NCBI GenBank assembly: GCA_015680685.1
Contig: MNCI01034067.1
Coordinates: 1,655 to 65,654, forward strand
Source of the DNA: Gnetum montanum
Taxonomy: Eukaryota > Streptophyta > Gnetopsida > Gnetales > Gnetaceae
Reading direction: 5' to 3'
Length of the DNA stretch: 64,000 nucleotides
Both the position numbers and the translations under genes were made by a program. This document shows positions 47,037-59,478 of this stretch, piece by piece; positions within the stretch are counted from its first letter, which is position 1; each line of letters opens with the position of its first letter. The notes beneath the pieces were generated by a model. The model had not been told where the DNA came from. It saw only the letters and a list, made by a program, of their open reading frames with translations, and did no database searches.

Positions 47037-47499
47037 GTGTGCACAAGTGATCAACATACAAATATGCCTGTATGCAGTAGCCACATGACAGGAAGGCACC
47101 CAGTGGGTAACAGCTAATCAAGAAAGCAGTTCAATCATATGCATGGAACCAATTGAGGGTTTGACTTGCACTTACATTGATAGCATAGATGCATTAAAGT
47201 AAGTCTACCACCAACTTCCAAGTCTTAGCCTTGAAAATATCAACTGGGGGAAGTTGGAAATCCTTGAGAAGTTTAAGTAGGAGCCCCTTGAGCTGAAACC
47301 ATTACCCACCGGTATGGAATACATGTTCCTTAAAAATGGAAAAAATGGTAATTCTTAATGCGAAGCTTACTCCTAAAACAAAGAGAGATCGCTGAAGGTG
47401 ATAAATAAATGGTTGAAAGCCTTCACTTGGTCATATCTTGAATTAACTGGAATAGACCCTAGGATATGCCAGCAAATAATTTACATCGATCCCTCCATG

Positions 47500-48385
47500 A
47501 ATCCTTAAAGACAATCGCAAAGACGATTGAACCCAAAGCTGAAGCAAGTAGTTAAGAAAGAAATCAAACATCTTCTCAAGGCTGGGTTCATATACCCCAT
47601 TGCTGATAGTGAATGGGTTAGCCCCTCAGTTATAGTGCCCAATAAAGAGAGGCAAATGGAGGGTGTGCATAGATTTCAGGCTACTAAACATGGCAACATT
47701 CAAGAATCACTTTCCGTTGCCATTTTTTGACCAAGTCTTAGACACCATCGCAGGGCATCGCTACTACAGTTTTTTGGATGGATATAGTGGATATAACCAA
47801 ATATAAATAGCCCCAGAAGACCAAGCCAAGACTATGTTCACTAGTCCTTAGGGAACGGTTGCATACAAACAGATGTCGTTTGGCTTGTGTAATACCCCTG
47901 CAACATTTCAACGACTAGTTCTAAGCATATTCCAATAGTAGATAGGGAATGGTGTGGAGGTATTTATGGATAACTTCTCCACTTATGGAGCAAAATTTGA
48001 TCAAGCCTTGGACTGGTTATAGCAAGTGTTAAAAAGATGTGTAGAAACCAATTTGATGCTTAACTAGAAGAAAAGCCATTTGATGGTCCAAGAAGGTGTA
48101 GTACTAGGGCACAAAATCTCACACACAAGGATAGAGGTAGACCCTGAGAAAATCAAAGTTATCCAAGGAATTACCCGTCAATTGGAAACTATCAAAGATG
48201 TTCGATCATTCCTTGGACACACTAGCTACTATAAGAGATTTATTGAGAGCTTTTCAAAGGTTGCCAAACCATTGGTGGAATTAACAAAAAAGGATGTACC
48301 TTTTGAATGGACCAGGAAATGCAAATTAGCTTTCCAAACTCTGAAACAAAAGCTAGTAGAAATACCCATTCTACAAGCTCGTGAC
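47500..48385 (+). pseudogene. T reverse transcriptase
   Basis: Begins LNPKLKQVVKKEIKHLLKAG, then FIYPIADSEWVSPSVIVP, with a frameshift at the KNGGKWR position. SFLDGYSGYNQI, MSFGLCNTPATFQR and the catalytic block VFMDNFSTYG (about 47957-47986) follow. The second Asp of F-M-D-D has become Asn. ETIKDVRSFLGHTSYYKRFI and FEWTRKCKLAF complete the thumb/connection. Several stops. Confidence 0.88.
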
Positions 48386-48790
48386 TAGTCCAAACCATTC
48401 TATATCATGACTGACGTGTCCAACTATGCCTTAGGAGCTGTACTTACATAATTAGATGACCAGAAGCATCCTTATTACATCCACTATGCAAGTAGAAGTA
48501 TTTCTGGCGTACAACTTAACTACACTACCACAGAGAAAGAATTAATGGCTGTAGTGTTTGCACTAGAAAATTTTAGACACTATGTATTGAGATATAAAGT
48601 ATATATACATACAAGATCATAGTGCAATCTGGTTCCTCATGAATAAGCCAATGGTAAGACCTCATATCATACGATGGCTTGTAATCTTGCAAGAGTTCGA
48701 TTTAACGATGATTGATTGCAAAGGCACCAAGAATGTAGTTGCTGATCATTTATCTCAGTTACGATGGGACAACAAAGAGGATGAGTATCT
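48386..48790 (+). pseudogene. T RNase H
   Basis: PFYIMTDVSNYALGA carries the first catalytic Asp. SRSISGVQLNYTTTEKELMA holds the catalytic Glu helix, and the YVLRYKVYIHT...S segment is frameshifted. RPHIIRWLVILQEFDLTMI and NVVADHLSQL complete it, the last typical of Ty3/gypsy RNase H ends. One stop in the ALGAVLT region and one frameshift. Confidence 0.85.
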
Positions 48791-48889
48791 AATTTCTGAT
48801 CATTTCCCTAATGAATTCCTCTTTGCTGGTGTGGTGAATAATCAATCACCCACAGAGACAAACCGGTACAATAGCATTCTTACCTATCT

Positions 48890-50147
48890 CCTCACCCAAC
48901 AAACACCACAAGAGTTAAACCTTAAGAAGAAACAACAGTTTCTTCACCGAGCCAAGTACTTTATGGAGATCAATGGGCAAATTTACAAAGTGTGTCCTAA
49001 TGGATTTTTTCAATGGTGTGTTCCTGATATAGATCAACTACGAGTTCTACAAGATGCTCATCAGGGTCCTTGTGGGGGTCATTACATTGGGAGACGAACA
49101 ACTATCAAGATCTTGCTTGTAGGATATTATTGGCCTACATTGTTTTGGGACACCCATCAATTCATCCAATAATGTAAGCGCCGTCAACATGATGGGGGAA
49201 TGAATACTAGAATGGAGGGGCCACAATAATGGATCCAACTGTTATAACCCTTCGACATTTGGGGAATTGATTTTATGGGGTCCATTACACTAATGTCTAG
49301 TGAAAAAGCTTATATTATTGTTGCCATTGATTACCTTACAATATGTACTGAAGTAGTTGGCGTTAAATATTGTACATCATCTACAACTGCACGATTTGTT
49401 CAACAACAAATCATGAATAGGTTTGGTGTGCCGCATTCACTTATTTTAGACAATGGTACACACTTCACAAGTGCAAATTTTTAGAAATTAATGCAACGCT
49501 TAGGGGTTGAGCATAAATTGACTACACCATACCACCCCCAAGCGGATGGTCAAGTAGAGGTCACTAATAGGGAGATTACAAAAATATTGACAAGAACTAT
49601 TAGCAAGGATAGGCGAGACTGGAGCACTAAACTGAACGATGCTCTTTAGGCATACTGCTCCACATGGAAACTCCCTATAGGCTACTCTCCCTATGAGTTA
49701 GTGTACGAAAATTTTTTGACACTTCCTATTCAAACTAAGATCTGTACACTATCCATGACATGTGACCTCAATCTTGACATTGATCTAGCACAGAAACCAC
49801 AGTTAGTAACCCTTAACTTGCTAGATGAAAATCGACTAGCTGCCCTATCATCTAATGAATTGCACAAGGCCTTCAATAAACTATGTCATAACCTAAGGAT
49901 TAGGAAAGTTAAATATCAACCAGGAGATAAGGTTCTCTACTAGAATCCCACACATGTGCCACAATGTACTAAATTTCAAACACTGTGGAAAGGACCTTAT
50001 GTCATTCATGCAACTTTTTCTTCAGGGGCCATGAAAATATACAAACCTGAAAGCTTGGAAAAGAAACTATTGGTCAACATGCAACAAACCAAACCTTTCC
50101 ATGAGCTTAGGATAGCTAGTACACATGCTATCTTTGTTGGTGGATAA
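48890..50147 (+). pseudogene. T integrase
   Basis: N-terminal zinc-binding region with HQGPCGGHYIGRRT and a degraded CxxC (CKRR). The core has FDIWGIDFMGSIT, SLILDNGTHFTSANF and YHPQADGQVEVTNREI, so all three acidic residues of the DDE triad are kept. C-terminal motifs are QPGDKVLY and GPYVIHATFSSGAMKIYKPE. At least five in-frame stops. No chromodomain seen, as expected for the Athila/Tat lineage. Confidence 0.88.
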
Positions 50148-50639
50148 TCCTACTCACTATTTCAGATCTCCTCCTTCCAACTCAGTAATGGGGGAGATGG
50201 CCACCTATGCCAACCATTCTAGGCCCTCAGTTCTTTTTGAATTTTTGTTTTACACATTTTTTTACCTCATTTTTCCAAATTTTCTTATTTTTGTTTTACA
50301 CCATCATTCATATNGTAAAAAAATGTGTAAAACAAAAATTCAAAAAGAACTGAGGGCCTAGAATGGTTGGCATAGGTGGCCATCTCCCCCATGACTGAGT
50401 TGGAAGGAGGAGATCTAAAATAGTGAGTAGGATTATCCACCAACAAAGGTAGCATGTGTACTAGCTATCCTAAGCTCATGGAAAGGTTTGGTTTGTTGCA
50501 CGTTGACCAATAGTTTCTTTTCCAAGCTTTCAGGTTTGTATATTTTCATGGCCCCTGAAGAAAAATTTGCATAAATGACATAAGGTCCTTCCCACAGTGT
50601 TTGAAATTTAGTACATTGTGGCACATGTGTGGGATTCTA
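49942..50639. repeat. Inverted duplication of ~326 bp around an N
   Basis: The complement of 50315-50639 repeats 49942-50267 with only a few substitutions, including the 63-codon integrase tail on both strands. Single Ns bound the inverted copy at 50314 and 50640. About 200 bp expected from S (42735-42990 region) is missing there. A misplaced contig from another copy is the likely cause. Confidence 0.85.
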
Positions 50640-50640
50640 N

Positions 50641-52200
50641 GCAATCCCTTTTTTCTAAGTAAACTTGTTAATAAATTGGTGGTTGGGTATTTTTCAAACC
50701 AAGGAAAAACTCAAAGGATCAAAAGGGTGTGACTTCAAGGGGATTCGATGTATTTGTGCTAGCCATTCTCTTGGGTGCTTGGATGCTTTTTCTTTTGTTT
50801 TCCACCATTCTGACATTGTTCAAATATCAAGAAGCTGAGTGAATAAAAATAAGTGTTTGCATAGTGTGGTTCTCATGCAAAAAAAGAAGTGAGAATTCAA
50901 AGCACACCCGTTAGACACAATAATGAAGTATGGGCTACAAGCACTGGTTATGGAACTAGAAAGACATGTTACCCATGCCTAAAGGTTCCTTCTAACTAAG
51001 GCCCTTTCTCACTTCCTACTTCTCCATCTTGCTCTCCTCAGAATGGTGATAACTCTTTGTGGAAGCATTCTTGTTGCTTCAAGTGGATGGATTGGTCAAG
51101 TGTGTTGATGCGAGCTGATTGGACATGGTTTGTTTGAGTCTAGATTTGGGATGAGCTCTACTCAGTCACATTAACCATGATATACACAAGGGACTTTACA
51201 AAACCTTGTTCTTGGGATTTCATTCCATTCTCTCCTCTCCATCTTTATTCCCATTTTCCACCTGATTGCCGATTTTATCATTAGTCCATCTATGGGTTAA
51301 TGCATTATTTTTCTTTGGTGAATTCTTGTGGCTAAGTTTTTAACTCTTGCTTCTAAATGACATTCCTAGAGCCTACGAACTCTTTGGTTTGTGGGTTTTT
51401 TAGGGCATAAAGGGCATGAGTTTGCTTTGGGGAGGACCCATTGGCATTTCTTTTTGGTGCAATTTTTAACTTCTTTTCCTTAAACATTTTCTACAATCAA
51501 TCATTTTTTATTTCATCCCCATCCATGACATCCATTTTATTGATGTTGCCGTTGTCATTTTTTCCATCTTTCTTATTCCTCATATTTTTCCATCTTATAG
51601 CTACTAGAGGTTTGCTCTTAGTTGTGGAGGCCCTGGCACAAATTTTTCAATTTTTTCCATTCTACTATTTTACTAACCCCTACACCTTGGGTAGTCACCA
51701 ATAATAAATCTCCAAACCAGTTTCTGCCATAACCACAACTCAGCCAATGTGCTTCATATTGAGGCAAGGTATCAATTACATTGTGATTTATCTATCCTTG
51801 CTCATTTGTGATTGTGTTATGTGTGCAGATGGTGATCATACAAACAATGGACTAGGCCTAGAGGAAGCACTCAGGATGGACCAAAGCTGGAGTATTTATG
51901 AAAGGAGCAAGTTTGGTGGTGTGGCTATGGATAAAAAATGGAAGGCACAATCTCGGCATTGGCAGCAACATGCTTCATCTTCTTTCTCTCTCTATTTTTC
52001 TTTAAGCTATGAAATAAAGGCTTGGATGTCATTTATGTATGAGTGTTCACCACAATGGTCATGAACACTAATGTTGTAATATGCTTATTGATTCGTTCAC
52101 TGGGCATGTTGAGTCTGTCATCCCATTCCATCGTCAGTTGTCATTTAGTTAATAATCCCATACCTCCCCAATATTTTGTAAGGAACTCAAGGATAAGTTT
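50641..52200 (+). other. T 3' internal region (family I)
   Basis: Noncoding apart from a 105-codon ORF (51747-52064) whose later part (DGDHTNNGLGLEEALRMDQS onward) is recognisable, in mixed frames, in S and E2. TGTGTGCAG precedes an ATG at 51829, with a TTGCTCAT branch-like motif 30 nt upstream. Confidence 0.65.
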
Positions 52201-52210
52201 TAATTTAGTC

Positions 52211-52219
52211 GTGGGGGTA
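52211..52219 (+). promoter_or_regulatory. Polypurine tract of T
   Basis: GTGGGGGTA directly before TGATGA of the 3' LTR. Confidence 0.88.
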
Positions 52220-53043
52220 TGATGAACCGCGATATTGGGTCCACAATATTGGAGCCTACCATGCGATGTTGGATACCTGATATCAGGACCTATCTCCTTG
52301 CCTATAAATAAGAGGTGGGCACACTTAGTTTTGAATATATTTAGTTAGACCCTTGGCCAAATTCTTGCCTTTTCTTCCTCCCAGAGTTTGAATTATTTCT
52401 ACGTGCCCGTAGTAGGAGTCATAAAGTGAACAGATCTTTATTCGTGCATTGTGTACCTGAGCACACCTTGTGTACAACAATAAAGAAAAACTTTATGATA
52501 AACCTTGCAGCATACAGAATAGATTAATTAATGTTATTTTCAGTTATTTAATGCTTTCCTTAGTTAATTAATGCTCTCTCTCTCTCTCTCTCTCACCCTA
52601 CAACTCTCTTAAGTAAGCACACATAGTACGATCACTTCGAGCATGCATGTAATACTTGGTAACAAAATAACGATTAGTGTTTAATAATCCCAGTAGTGTT
52701 GCACTAGTTCAGGATGTGTATAGCAAGTGAGAATGGATACTAGTGTTAGGATTAATTAAAGCCTAGTTAATCAGTAGTCAAATTAAATTAGTCATTTAGT
52801 TATCTCTCTCCTCCCTTATTAACATAGGACATAAAAACACATAAAAGATATAAAAATCATATGTTTCAATCTTACTTAACCATACAATCGTGACATACAA
52901 GTAAGTTTGGGAAGATAATGATTAACCAACCCGTCCTTGTTCCACAACGGCGCATAAGCACTTAGTCCTTGGAATTCAACCGAATCATGCGTGAAATGCT
53001 TGTATTCCTATGGTTGAGCATAGAGGTACCTTTCCGCTCATCA
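52220..53043 (+). repeat. 3' LTR of T
   Basis: TGATGAACCG...CCGCTCATCA, 824 bp, about 25 bp shorter than the 5' LTR in U3 and otherwise similar. It includes a (CT)n run near 52576-52594. Confidence 0.92.
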
Positions 53044-53048
53044 AAACT

Positions 53049-54468
53049 GTTGTTTGTTTTTAATGTCTAGCCCTTATGGTGTCTCTTATGTAAGCAAATA
53101 AGTGAGAATGCTACTATAGCAATTTTTATTGGTGGGTAATTGATTATTTATTACACCTGCAAAGAGGAGTTCATTAGGGAAATGATCAAAAATTGGATAT
53201 TCGTCCTCTTTTTTGTCCCATTGTAACTAGGATAAATGATCAGCAACAACGTTCTTGGTGCCTTTACGATCAATCATCGTAAGATTGAACTCTTGTAAGA
53301 TCACGAGCCATCATATGATGCAAGGGCTCACCATTGGTTTATTCATTAGGAATCGTATTGCACTATGATCTGTGTGTACAAATATCTTATAGCCCAATAC
53401 ATAGTGCCTAAACTTTTCTAGTGCAAACACCACAACCATTAACTCTTTTTCTGTTGTGATATAGTTAAGTTGTGCACCAGTAATACTGCGACTTGCACAG
53501 TGAATATAATAGGGTCATTTTTGGTCATCTAACTATGTAATTATGGCTCCTAAAGCAAAGTTGGATGCATCAGTCATTATGTGGAATGGTTTGGACCAGT
53601 CAGGAGCTTGTAGAATGGGTGTTTCTACGAGCTTTTTCTTTAAGGTTTGGAAAGATAGCTTACATTCCTTGGTCCATTCAAAGGCTATGTCCTTCTTTGT
53701 TAATTCTACCAATGGTTTTGCAATCCTCAGAAATTTCTCAATGAAGCGTCTATAATAGCCAGTATGTCCAAGGAATGATCAGATATCTTTTACAGTATTA
53801 GGTTGATGAGTGATTCCTTGGATGACTTTAATTTTTTCAAGGTCTACCTCTATCCTTGTTTGTGAAATCTTATACCCTAATACAATGCCCTCTTAGACCA
53901 TTAAATGGATTTTTTGCCAATTGAGCCTTAAGTTGGTTTCTACACATTGTTTTGATACTTGCTCTAATCATTCCAATGCTTGTTCAAAGTCTACTCCATA
54001 GGTGGAGAAATCATCCATAAAGACCTCCACACCATTTCCTATTTGCTACTAAAATGTACTTAGAACTAGATGTTGAAATGTTGTTGGGGCATTGCACAAG
54101 CCAAACAACATCTGCCTATATGCAAATGTCCCCCAAGGACTTGTGAATGTAGTCTTGGCTTGGTCTTATGATGCTATTTGAATTTGATTGTACCCACTGT
54201 AACCATCCAGAAAACTACAGTAGCAATGCCCTACAATGGTATCTAAGACTTGGTCAATGAATGGTAATGGGAAATGGTCTTTAAATGTTGCCATGTTTAA
54301 TAGCCTAAAGTCTATACACACCCTCCATTTGCCTCCATTTTTAGGCAGAATGACCAATGGACTAACCCATTCACTATCAGCAATGGGGTAGATGAACCCA
54401 ACTTTTAGAAGTTGTTCAATTTCTTCTTTAACCACTTGGTTAAGCTTTGGGTTCAGTTGCCTTTGCAA
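53049..54468 (-). pseudogene. S reverse transcriptase, RNase H and start of integrase
   Basis: On the minus strand, RT begins LNPKLNQVVKEEIEQLLKVG and continues ADSEWVSPLVILPKNGGKWR, CIDFRLLNMATFKDHFPLP and SFLDGYSGYNQI in one open piece of 100 codons (54468-54166). VEVFMDDFSTYG at about 54035-54000 keeps both catalytic Asp. RNase H follows: FHIMTDASNFALGA (about 53580), YITTEKELM, FVHTDHSAIRFLMNKPM and KNVVADHLS. The integrase N-terminus starts near 53110 and is cut at 53049 by T, continuing at 44349. Stops include two adjacent ones before the FMDD block. Confidence 0.88.
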
Positions 54469-55400
54469 TTGTCATCGAGGCTTCATGGAGGGGTCAATGT
54501 AAATTCTATGTTGGCATATCCTAGGATCTATTCTAGTTAATTTAGGCTATGATCAAGCAAAGGCTTTTGACCAGTTGTTTACCATCTTCAGTAGTCTTTC
54601 TTTTTGTTGAGAAGCGAGCTTAGCATTAATGATTACCAATTTTTCATTCCTGAGAAATGTATACTCCATATCGGTGGGTAATGGTTTTAACTTAAGGGGC
54701 TCTTGCTTAAACTCGTTAAGAATTTCTAACTTCCCCCAGTTGATATTCTCAATGTCAGGACTTGGAAGTTGGCGATGGACTTGCTCTAATGTATCTATGC
54801 TATCGATATAGGTGCAAGTCAAGCTCTTAGTTGGTTCCATGCATATAGTTGAATTGCTATTTTGGTCAATTGTCAGCCACTGGGTGCCTTTCTGTCTTAT
54901 GGTTGCTGCATACAGGCATTTTGTATATCCATTACTTGTGCACACTAGTTCTATGTAGGCAATGTTAAACGTTGTACAAAGCAGGACTTTTGCACGTAGT
55001 TACACCTTGTATCATTGTATGCGATGCATGGAACTTTCTTCTTTTGGATCTTTCCAAATGTATTTTCTTTTGAGATTTCTAGGGAAAGGTCATGTATTCC
55101 TAGGCACACATCAATTTTTCTTAGCCATGCTCTTCCCATAATGATTGAGAAGTCTCCCTTACATTTGTTGACTTGGATCACTAAGAAATCTGCTGGATAC
55201 GACCATCCATAAACAGCGGTGACAATGTCCTCTACTAGTTCTAATGTGATAGTGATGGACTGGTTGGCCAACTCTAATTGAATGTTACTCTTTTTTAGTG
55301 GAGGCAAGTTCCAGGCTTTGTATATTTCTTAAGAGATTAAGTTCACACTAGAACTTGAGTCCAAAAGAGCTTTGCAAGGTTCATTCCCAGCGATTTGCAA
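54469..55400 (-). pseudogene. S protease and protease-RT linker
   Basis: Near 55365-55330 the minus strand reads ALLDSSSSVNLIS, the position of the DLGS active site of E2 and T, here with the Gly changed. LELANQSITITLELVEDI and FSIIMGRAWLRKIDVCLG follow (55307-54951). The linker 54945-54553 includes SLTCTYIDSIDTLEQVHRQL and TDMEYTFLRNEKLVIINAKL, with counterparts in T at 47155-47380. Confidence 0.82.
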
Positions 55401-55732
55401 ATATATAAGAGGACTTCCAGAATTAGAGAATTTCCTAGGAAGATGGCTAGCTTTGATCCAATTGGTGATTACATGGGTTAACATGATAGTATGTGTTGGG
55501 CATGGTTTTTAGTTCAAAGGAAGCTCCAAAGATTTGAATGGTGGTGAAGCGTTTGGAGAATTGGTTGGTTGTGATTGTAAGGACTTGGTTGGACTATTGG
55601 TTCTAAAGAAAACTCTCTTCTTTGATCGATTATCCAAACCAATAGTAGGTTGAGATTTGACAGCCCTTATAGTGTTACGTTGCTGCAGCTGGGCAGGAAG
55701 CTCACCCTACATAGTTGGAGCAGGTGGTAATG

Positions 55733-55828
55733 NNNNNNNNNNNNNNNNNNNNNNNNNNNNNNNNNNNNNNNNNNNNNNNNNNNNNNNNNNNNNNNNNNNN
55801 NNNNNNNNNNNNNNNNNNNNNNNNNNNN
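55733..55828. other. Assembly gap (96 N)
   Basis: Run of N inside the proline-rich part of S gag, between the knuckle-like motif and the protease. Confidence 0.95.
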
Positions 55829-57753
55829 TTACCATTTGTTTAATCGTGGGTTTAGTGCATACACCCCAAACTCTTGTAGATGTGACACTACTGGGAAACA
55901 CCCCTTAGGATGGTCATATTGGCATATCTCACATCCACCATCATCTTCTGTGTCTGAATCCACAACCTCTTCAATGATGGCAACTTTGCCCTTACCCTTG
56001 TTACATGCATATTCAGCTTCTTTCTTTTTCCTTCTCTCTTAGTCACTACTTTGCTCTCTAGAATCCTCTACTACTTTTCGAAAGGTTTGAAATATATCAT
56101 CTAGGGAATTCCATGATGGATCTACCTTTGCTGATACTTTTGATGCAAATTCTTGGATGGGAAAATTCTTCCTATTCACCATCTCTTCAAGTGGTGACTC
56201 TTCTTCATCTTTACAAAATCTAACTTCCTTCTTTTGAAGGGAAGGATCTCTGTTGTATTCCTCTACACTTTCTCTTTTCCTTAACTCACCTTCCTCCTTG
56301 GAAACTTGCTCCAAAAATCTTTGTATTTGATGGGCTTGGAGCTCAGATAGTCTTCCTTGGGCATAAGTCCCAAGGGTTCTTCATGTTTCGTACCTAAGCC
56401 CATCCACAAGGTGGCGTAGTTGTTTCCTTTGCGAGTAACCATGGCTAGGGCAAGGATGTAATAATGCATAATATCATCCCATGGTAGCATCCAAGGGTTT
56501 TTGTCCTCCTTGTTTCCATCCTTGGATTTTCCTACATAGGTTGGATACTTGAGAGTACGTTTGATTCTTATCATTGAATAACTCTAACATGGTACTATCG
56601 ATGAATGGATTCCAGTTCTAGGGATTGGTACCAGCTTTTTACTTCCTTGATCAGTGTCAGCGAAAACAACTTGAGTTTTTGCCACTCGTTTTCTATATTT
56701 TACAAGGCACATGCATTGTGAAATGCTTGTAGATGGTTTTGAGGATCAGCATGGTATTCCCCTTCAAATTGTGGGATGTTATTCATGTCTAGTCTTTTGA
56801 TCCTACTATATTTTTGGTGCCTTGTTGGAATTCTAATGGCCTAAGTTATATCTAACATACTTTGGGGGATGAGTAGGGGCTCATCGTGATCGTATTGTCT
56901 ATGGAATCTATGATGCCTATGCTATTCCCTACTCTTTCTTCTTTTGTGATGTGTCTCTTTGGAATGCCCTCGTGTTTTGTCTATGATCCCTATTCCACTT
57001 ACCATTGTCCTCAAGTTCTTTCCCTTTACGACTACATTTAGATCCTAAAGGAGAGGGGGAAGGAGATGATGAAGATGAAGAGGAAGGAGGACTGGCACCA
57101 TGATGGTGCCTACTACTTTCTCTTCGGTGGTCGTGGCCTTGGTCGCGGTTACGATCAGAATTTCCATCATTGTCACATGTTCATGTTCCTTTTTCGGACC
57201 CTTTGTGTCCATTGGTATCAGAACTTGGGTTATGAATAGTTGAGTGAAGATTCTAATACAAAACTCCTTGACCGAAGTCAATAGGAGGAACATCGTTTTG
57301 TGGAAAATTTCCTGAGGCAGGTTCACCATCCTCGTTTTCACTTAGAACATATGGGACATCCTGAGATCACTTTCCCTTCATAGATTTGTAATGTTTCTCC
57401 TATTGTAGGTCCCTTTGACATTGTGCCTCTATAGGTTGATAATCTCTCGAGTCGTGTTCATGCACAATGTATTCTGCCTATAAGTGCTGCATACCAATTC
57501 GTGTGAGAGCAGGAAGAAGCATGCTTAGGATGGAGTGATCGGGAGGTAACACTATGTTACCTTCTAAATCACACCAATGCAGTTATTCGTCTTGGTGGAG
57601 GATAAAGGTAAAGTTTGGTATATACTCATCAGGATGAGTGTATACCATGCAAAATTGTTGGGGCACTGGCGGATCGTCATGTGTATTATGCCTCTAAATG
57701 TTCATTGTGTCGAACCTAGGCAGAGAAGCACTCTCATAAGAAGAAGGAGACAT
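55829..57753 (-). pseudogene. S gag
   Basis: The minus-strand ATG at 57753 opens MSPSSYESASLPRFDTMNI. A VYTHPDEYIPNFTFILHQDE block follows, matching E2 gag. A charged K/E/H-rich linker precedes the gag domain (about 56800-56330), then SKEEGELRKRESVEEYNRDP and SPLEEMVNRKNFPIQEFASK (56314-56039). The C-terminal CEICQYDHPKGC-type knuckle lies near 55950-55880. Several stops. The gag domain region is in shifting frames. Confidence 0.82.
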
Positions 57754-57871
57754 GATTGATTATTCAGTGTGCAATAATTCTTTTTTTTATGATTGTAGGG
57801 TCACTAACCCTAAGGGTTCGTTCCAATGATGGGAAGATTCCTAAGTTCTAATTAGTGCACAGACAACAAAG

Positions 57872-57889
57872 TCCCCAGAAATAGCACCA
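57872..57889 (-). promoter_or_regulatory. Primer binding site of S (tRNA-Asp type)
   Basis: Minus-strand TGGTGCTATTTCTGGGGA beside the 5' LTR. The differences from E2 are mostly transitions. Confidence 0.82.
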
Positions 57890-57890
57890 A

Positions 57891-58743
57891 TGAGGAGTGG
57901 CGAGGTACCTCTACACTCAACCATACGAATACGAGTGTTCACGCATGATCCAATCAAACTCCAAGGACTAAGTGCTTATGTGCCTTCACAAAACAAGGAT
58001 GGGTTATGCGATTGTTGTCTTCCCAAGCTTACTTGTACAACACGATTGTATGGTTAAGTAAACTTGAGGTATGTGATTTTTATGGTTTTTTTATGTTTTA
58101 TGTTCCTGATGCTTAAAATGGAGAAATGAAATAAGGGAGTAACTAATTTAGTTTAACTAATCAACTATGCTCCAACTAGTCCTAACACTAGTATTTGTTC
58201 CCACTTGCCAGATACATCCTGAACTAGTGTAACACTATTGGGATTACCAAACACTAGTAGTTATTGGGTTACCAAGTGTTCCACATATGCTCGAACTAGT
58301 CGTACTAAGTGTGCTTACTTGTTGAAAATGAATAATTCTATAAAAACAACATCAATTAACTAAGGAAAGCGTTAAATAAGTGTAAATAACTTTAAATGAA
58401 ATAAATGAGCTATTCTGAATGTTGCAAGGTTTATCACAAAGTTCATCTTTATTTTCGGACACAAGGTGTGCTCAGGTACACAATGCTTAAATAAAGATCC
58501 ATTCACTTTATGACTTTTACTATGGGCACTCAGATATAATTCTAACTCTGAAAAGGAAAAAATTGCAAGAGTTAGGGTATGGGACTAAGAAAAACTAACT
58601 GCAAAATTAAGTGCCCTTGTCTCTTATTTATAGGTGACGAGACAAGCTCCGATATCGCATGTCTTATATTGCTTTGGCACCTTCGATACCGTGTACCCGA
58701 TATCGAGGGTTCGATATTGGGGATCTGATATCGTGACTCATCA
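57891..58743 (-). repeat. 5' LTR of S
   Basis: Begins TGAGGAGTGG (one change from TGATGAG) and ends GTGACTCATCA, 853 bp, closely matching 40323-41175. GTTGG follows. Confidence 0.92.
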
Positions 58744-58748
58744 GTTGG

Positions 58749-59048
58749 GAATGGACACTCATTATCCTTAGGATAGTTTTAGATTTAATTGTATTGGTAA
58801 TTAAATTAAATAATTAATTTCTATTTATTGATTAGTTTAGTTTAAGGCCCAACGATATCATAATCATATATCTTACTTTGGACTAAACCATATGTGACAA
58901 AGCTACCACTAGTCCAAGTAGGAAGACAATGACCTATGATCAATACTTAACGATCTAAATATCATACTAGTTTTGTCCACAAAATTTGACTAGTGCATGT
59001 GAACACTTATGATTTGTATGGTTAGGGATAGGGGATACCTATTGATCA
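58749..59048 (+). repeat. R 3' LTR, second part
   Basis: Continues R after S: gaatggacactc resumes the LTR text and the end is CCTATTGATCA, a decayed GCCGCTCATCA. The two R parts total 852 bp, the normal LTR length for this group. Confidence 0.75.
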
Positions 59049-59478
59049 TTAGGCTAGAACTTGAGAATTGACTAGCTTGGTTTCTAGCTTGCATAAACAA
59101 TTTATTTTTCAAGTTTTTATTTTTATTTTCTTAACTCTCAATTAGTACTTGTTGGATATTTATCAATGCTCATTAGTTTTCTACTAGCACTATCAACTCT
59201 TATCCTTCAACCTAGAGCTCCTAAATAGTAACCTAAAAATCATCAATATCATCCTTGAGATGCTCCACCTTGTTTCCTATAATGAAGTTTTGAGTGAAAG
59301 TAAGTTTGTGTTTGGTGCCAAAGCTCAACTCTTGTAAGAAAGGAACTAGCATGAGATCAACCAACTCTTAAATCATTCGAGCTTTTTCATTTGTTGGTAG
59401 ACAACACATGATTATGTTGTCTACTTGCAATAACTATTCCCATAGTTCTTGCATCTTTTCAGCTTACTTATCTATCTT

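Larger units (their letters stand above)
44355..53043 (+). mobile_element. T: family I element with gag deletion, inserted in S
   Basis: Plus-strand element with LTRs 44355-45203 and 52220-53043 and a perfect AAACT duplication (44350-44354, 53044-53048). PBS (45205-45222), short gag, protease, RT, RNase H, integrase and 3' region are in order. The flanks join into S integrase when T is removed. Gag has lost about 1.3 kb and pol carries stops, so it is not autonomous now. Confidence 0.94.
40323..58743 (-). mobile_element. S: family I Athila/Tat-type element, full gag-pol, hosting T
   Basis: Minus-strand element with LTRs 40323-41175 (3') and 57891-58743 (5'). The target duplication is GCTGG/GTTGG, one base decayed. 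PBS is 57872-57889 and PPT 41176-41184. In coding order: gag, protease, RT, RNase H, integrase, then a ~1.9-kb 3' region. T interrupts the integrase N-terminus at 44355-53043. Net length is about 9.7 kb. The coding order and tRNA-Asp PBS are those of the Athila/Tat lineage. Several stops and one catalytic loss make it inactive. Confidence 0.93.

Noticed and set aside
51747-52064. Envelope-like protein in family I
   Set aside because: The ORF is short, frames differ between E2, S and T, the ATG after the acceptor reads only a few codons, and no signal peptide or membrane pattern is convincing.
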